The translations under genes and the position numbers were made by a program. The notes beneath the pieces were generated by a model. It was not told the DNA's origin and did not search any database. It was given only the letters and a program-made list of their open reading frames with translations. 64,000 bases of DNA, from contig DASSEV010000099.1 of the NCBI GenBank assembly GCA_035695105.1, positions 1 through 64,000 on the forward strand. The letters run 5' to 3'. Source of the stretch: JAICYJ01 sp035695105 (GTDB lineage: Bacteria > Actinomycetota > Thermoleophilia > Gaiellales > JAICJC01). Below are positions 61,008-64,000 of this stretch, in pieces (the first letter of the stretch is position 1; each line of letters begins with the position of its first letter).

Positions 61008-62950
61008 AGGTCGCCTCCGTCTCGGCACCCGCCAAGGTCGCCCACCCCGCCCGGCAGCCGGCCGAGGAGTCCCACGGCCATGCCGCGACCGGGCGATGGG
61101 CCGCGCTGGCGCTGTCCGTCGGCGCACTTGGCGTTGTCTACGGAGACATCGGAACCAGCCCGCTGTACACGATGCAGCTGATCTTCACCGTGCACCCGCT
61201 GGCACCGACGCGGACGCACGTCTACGGCGCTCTCTCGCTGATCTTCTGGTCGCTGCTGCTGGTCGTGACCTGCAAGTACGTGCTGCTCATCCTGCGAGCC
61301 GACAACCACGGCGAGGGCGGGATCATGGCGTTGGTGGCGCTGATTCAGCGGTCGATGAAGAGCCGCCGGCGCGAGGCGCTGATCCTGACCGGCATCCTCG
61401 GCGCCTCGCTGTTCTACGGCGACGGGATGCTGACGCCTGCGATCTCGGTCGTATCCGCGGTCAGCGGCCTGCAGGTGGCGTCACCCACGCTGGCGTCGCA
61501 GGTCGTCCCGTTCTCGCTCACGATCCTGATCGCGCTGTTCATCCTCCAGCGGTTCGGCACCGGGACGATCGGATTCCTGTTCGGACCGATCATGCTGGTG
61601 TGGTTCGCGGTGATCGGCGCGATCGGGCTGCACGAGGTGGTCAGGGATCCGGGTGTCCTGCGGGCGCTGTCACCGACGTACGGCGGCCAGTTCCTGTGGA
61701 ACGAGCCGACGTCCGGCTTCCTCTCGCTCGCGTCGGTGTTCCTCGCGGTCACCGGTGCCGAGGCCATCTACGCGGACATGGGGCACTTCGGGCGCAAGCC
61801 GATCACGCGAGCGTGGCTGATCGTCTGCCTGCCCACCCTGATGCTCAACTACCTGGGACAGGGCGCGCTCCTCCTGCACAACCCCGCCGCCGTCTCGAAC
61901 CCGTTCTTCATCGCTGTGCCGGGAGGACCGACGGCTCAGAAGGCGATGGTCATCCTCGCCACCATGGCGACCGTGATCGCGTCACAGGCCGTCATCTCGG
62001 GCGCCTACTCGGTCACCCAGCAGCTCGTCCAGCTCGGCTTCCTGCCGCGCATGTCGATCCGCCACACGTCCGCCAAGATCAGGGGGCAGATCTACATCCC
62101 GGTGGTGAACTGGGCACTCATGGCAGCGGTGGTCGGGCTCGTCATCGGGTTCCGAGATCCCGAGGGACTGGCGTCCGCGTACGGTGTTGCGCTGAGCGCG
62201 ATCTTCGCCACGAACACGCTGCTCGCGTTCACCGTCTTCCGCGTCCTTTGGCGAAAGCCGCTCTGGCTCGTCATCCCGGGCGCTGCGTTCTTCCTCACGA
62301 TCGAGCTGACGTTCTTCGCCGCGAATCTCGGCAAGCTGTTCAGCGGCGGCTGGATCCCGCTCGCGGTGGGTGCCATGTTCTTCACGGTGATCACCACCTG
62401 GCGGCGCGGCCGGGCGATCCTGAACCGCCGGATCAGCAAGGGCCGGGTGCCGCTCCGGCGCTACCTGAACCGGATGATCGACCAGCCGCCGCTGCGCGTG
62501 CCGGGCACCGCAGTGTTCCTGACGTCCGCTCAGGACACGGTGCCGCCGGCGCTGCTGACGAACGCGGAGCACAACCACGTGGTGCACGAGCAGGTGATCC
62601 TGTTGACCGTCGAGACGGCCGGGATCCCGAAGGTGCCGCCGAGCGGCCGGCTGAAGGTGTCGCGGTACCGGCTCGGATTCGTCGGCATCGTCGCCCGCTA
62701 CGGCTATCAGGAGGACCCGGACGTCCCGGCGGCGCTGCGCCTGGCCGCCGAGCAGGGGCTCGAGATCGACCTCGACCAGACGTCGTATTACGTCAACCAC
62801 GTGTCGCTGATCCCGACCGGCGAGCGGACGCTCCCGCGCTGGCGCGCGAAGCTGTTCGCGATGTTGCATCAGAACTCGACGCCGGCCGCGCGCTACTTCC
62901 GCATCCCGCCCGACCGGGTGCTCGAGGTCGGCGTCTACGTGACGATGTAA
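61004..62950 (+). CDS. kup: Kup-family potassium uptake protein
   Basis: A 648-residue protein with 12 membrane helices and a cytoplasmic C-terminal domain. GVVYGDIGTSPLYT is the family signature in TM1, LRADNHGEGGIMALVAL and LFYGDGMLTPAISV follow, and VTGAEAIYADMGHFG is conserved. Potassium/proton symport. ATG at 61004. Confidence 0.95.
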   Translation: MKVASVSAPAKVAHPARQPAEESHGHAATGRWAALALSVGALGVVYGDIGTSPLYTMQLIFTVHPLAPTRTHVYGALSLIFWSLLLVVTCKYVLLILRADNHGEGGIMALVALIQRSMKSRRREALILTGILGASLFYGDGMLTPAISVVSAVSGLQVASPTLASQVVPFSLTILIALFILQRFGTGTIGFLFGPIMLVWFAVIGAIGLHEVVRDPGVLRALSPTYGGQFLWNEPTSGFLSLASVFLAVTGAEAIYADMGHFGRKPITRAWLIVCLPTLMLNYLGQGALLLHNPAAVSNPFFIAVPGGPTAQKAMVILATMATVIASQAVISGAYSVTQQLVQLGFLPRMSIRHTSAKIRGQIYIPVVNWALMAAVVGLVIGFRDPEGLASAYGVALSAIFATNTLLAFTVFRVLWRKPLWLVIPGAAFFLTIELTFFAANLGKLFSGGWIPLAVGAMFFTVITTWRRGRAILNRRISKGRVPLRRYLNRMIDQPPLRVPGTAVFLTSAQDTVPPALLTNAEHNHVVHEQVILLTVETAGIPKVPPSGRLKVSRYRLGFVGIVARYGYQEDPDVPAALRLAAEQGLEIDLDQTSYYVNHVSLIPTGERTLPRWRAKLFAMLHQNSTPAARYFRIPPDRVLEVGVYVTM

Positions 62951-62951
62951 C

Positions 62952-63983
62952 TCAGAGCCCAGAGGCGCCGGTCGCCCAGAGCGCCAGCAGCGAGCCGGCC
63001 AGGGTCAGCGGCACGAGCACGAAGCCGAGCACGGACACGCGCACCAGCGAGGGCCGCTCGCCGGCCGAGCGGCAGGCCTGGTACCAGAGGTAGGACGAGA
63101 GCGACCCGGTGACCGCGAGGTTCGGGCCGATGTCGAGGCCGAGCAGCAGCGACAGCGGGTGGCCGGGCGGCCGTGCCGAGAGCAGTGCGGCCGCGGGGAG
63201 GTTGTTGACGAAGACGGCCCCGAGCGCCCCGGCCACGGCCGTGCCCGCCGGTCCCAGCCCGGCGAGGAGATCGGCCGGGCCCGACCACTCGCGGGCGAGG
63301 GTGCCGAGCGAGACGGCGACCACGAACAGGAGCGCGGGCACGGCAACCGGCACGCGAGGGCGAAGCCGCTCAGCGGCCACCGCGATCACGCCGACGCCCA
63401 GCACCGGCAGCGCGGGTTTCGCCAGCGCCAGCATCAGCATGGTCGCAGCGGCCGTGGCGAGCGCGCCGGTGCGGAGCCGGAGCGCGGGCAATGCTGCGGC
63501 GGGTGGCCGGCCGTCGGAGGGCCGGTACCAGACGGCGAGCACGACGATGGTTGCCACAAGGGTGAACAGCCAGGCAGGGAGCATCGCACCGGCCAGATCC
63601 CGGCCGGTGCCCTGCTCGTGTGCGAGCACGATCAGGTTCGTCAGGTTCGACCCGGGGAGCAGCAGGGACGCGCCGTTTGCCATCAGCAGCGCCCCGTAGA
63701 CGAACGCCCGGCGGTCGCAGCCGCGGTGCCGCGCGGCGTGGATCAGCACCGGCGTCATGAACACCGCCGCCGTGTCCAGGTTGAGCACTGCGGTGACGGC
63801 CGCCTCGAGCAGGAGCAGCCCGGCCAGGAGCACCACGGCCGGGCCGCCCACGCGCTCGATCCGCGCCGCCACCGCCTCGAACAGGCCGTCCCGCTCCACC
63901 AGGAGGCCGATCAGGAGGAGGCCCAGCACGAGCACGAACGGCGGCCAGGTCTGGTGGAGGGCGCCCTCCAGCGATGCGGTCAC
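62952..63983 (-). CDS. ArsB/SLC13-like anion permease
   Basis: A 343-residue protein with about 10 membrane helices. LNLDTAAVFMTPVLIHAA, ANGASLLLPGSNLTNLIVL and GAVFVNNLPAAALLSARP are ArsB/CitMHS-like helical hairpin motifs. Could export arsenite or move a dicarboxylate or other anion. Starts at GTG with an in-frame TAA 9 nt upstream, so it is complete. Ends 1 bp from the kup stop. Confidence 0.85.
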   Translation of the reverse strand: MTASLEGALHQTWPPFVLVLGLLLIGLLVERDGLFEAVAARIERVGGPAVVLLAGLLLLEAAVTAVLNLDTAAVFMTPVLIHAARHRGCDRRAFVYGALLMANGASLLLPGSNLTNLIVLAHEQGTGRDLAGAMLPAWLFTLVATIVVLAVWYRPSDGRPPAAALPALRLRTGALATAAATMLMLALAKPALPVLGVGVIAVAAERLRPRVPVAVPALLFVVAVSLGTLAREWSGPADLLAGLGPAGTAVAGALGAVFVNNLPAAALLSARPPGHPLSLLLGLDIGPNLAVTGSLSSYLWYQACRSAGERPSLVRVSVLGFVLVPLTLAGSLLALWATGASGL

Positions 63984-64000
63984 ACCCGCGGCTTACCCGG

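Overview
The window is about 64 kb of uniformly high-GC, densely packed bacterial chromosome. Gene content points to a deep-branching actinobacterium, and my best guess is the Thermoleophilia (Gaiellales or Solirubrobacterales type). The pointers are DivIVA-type and class E sortase genes, many GTG starts, TAnnnT -10 boxes lying 5-10 nt before start codons (leaderless mRNAs), an MqnP-like prenyltransferase, TreT and a DUF6457-FdhD pair. This placement is inference. I see no rRNA, prophage, insertion sequence or CRISPR array. Two tRNA genes are present: Phe(GAA) and Val(CAC).

Layout. 0-9.7 kb holds housekeeping genes: two small enzymes, a YchF-like protein that has lost its P-loop lysine, methylmalonyl-CoA epimerase, an FtsH-like protease, a DUF1385 protein, RarA, a chemotaxis receptor and arginase. 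9.8-15.9 kb holds a DivIVA protein with two tandem N-terminal motifs, overlapped by a thioredoxin-fold/degenerate HD-GYP protein, then a small membrane coiled-coil protein, an acetyltransferase, a protein of unknown function and an MFS transporter fused to a cyclic-nucleotide-binding domain. 15.9-21.7 kb (minus strand) is a formate dehydrogenase operon. Its catalytic subunit is read through an in-frame UGA, almost certainly as selenocysteine, with a strong SECIS hairpin just downstream. The usual alpha subunit is split into two genes.

22.7-30.9 kb is one long minus-strand chain of eleven overlapping or abutting genes: moaC, mogA, an mqnP-like gene, ccmA, ccmB, ccmC, ccmD, hemA, hemC, cobA-hemD and a SAM hydrolase. 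It links molybdopterin, menaquinone, heme and cytochrome c maturation and ends in an intrinsic terminator. 31-38 kb carries two VOC proteins, two trehalose-forming enzymes (OtsA type and TreT), HtrA and a two-component system. 38-45 kb carries an M28-like membrane protein, sortase E, MoeA, a class A penicillin-binding protein and an MscS channel. A repeat family not known to me sits directly after stop codons in this part.

45-52 kb has a cobalamin/iron-type binding lipoprotein, HAD and CPBP proteins, chorismate mutase and a MacB/LolCDE-type ABC exporter. 51.9-55.9 kb is a sulfate uptake operon (substrate-binding protein, CysT, CysW, CysA) divergent from a small XRE regulator, with a clear promoter and operator-like palindrome between them. 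56-64 kb ends with a methyltransferase, a DHA2-type MFS pump, a KdpD/KdpE-like two-component pair followed by Usp and the Kup potassium transporter (with three 11-bp-phased repeats before usp), and an ArsB-like permease. Formate oxidation, Mo cofactor synthesis (moaC, mogA, moeA, fdhD), menaquinone and cytochrome c genes together suggest a respiratory organism able to use formate.
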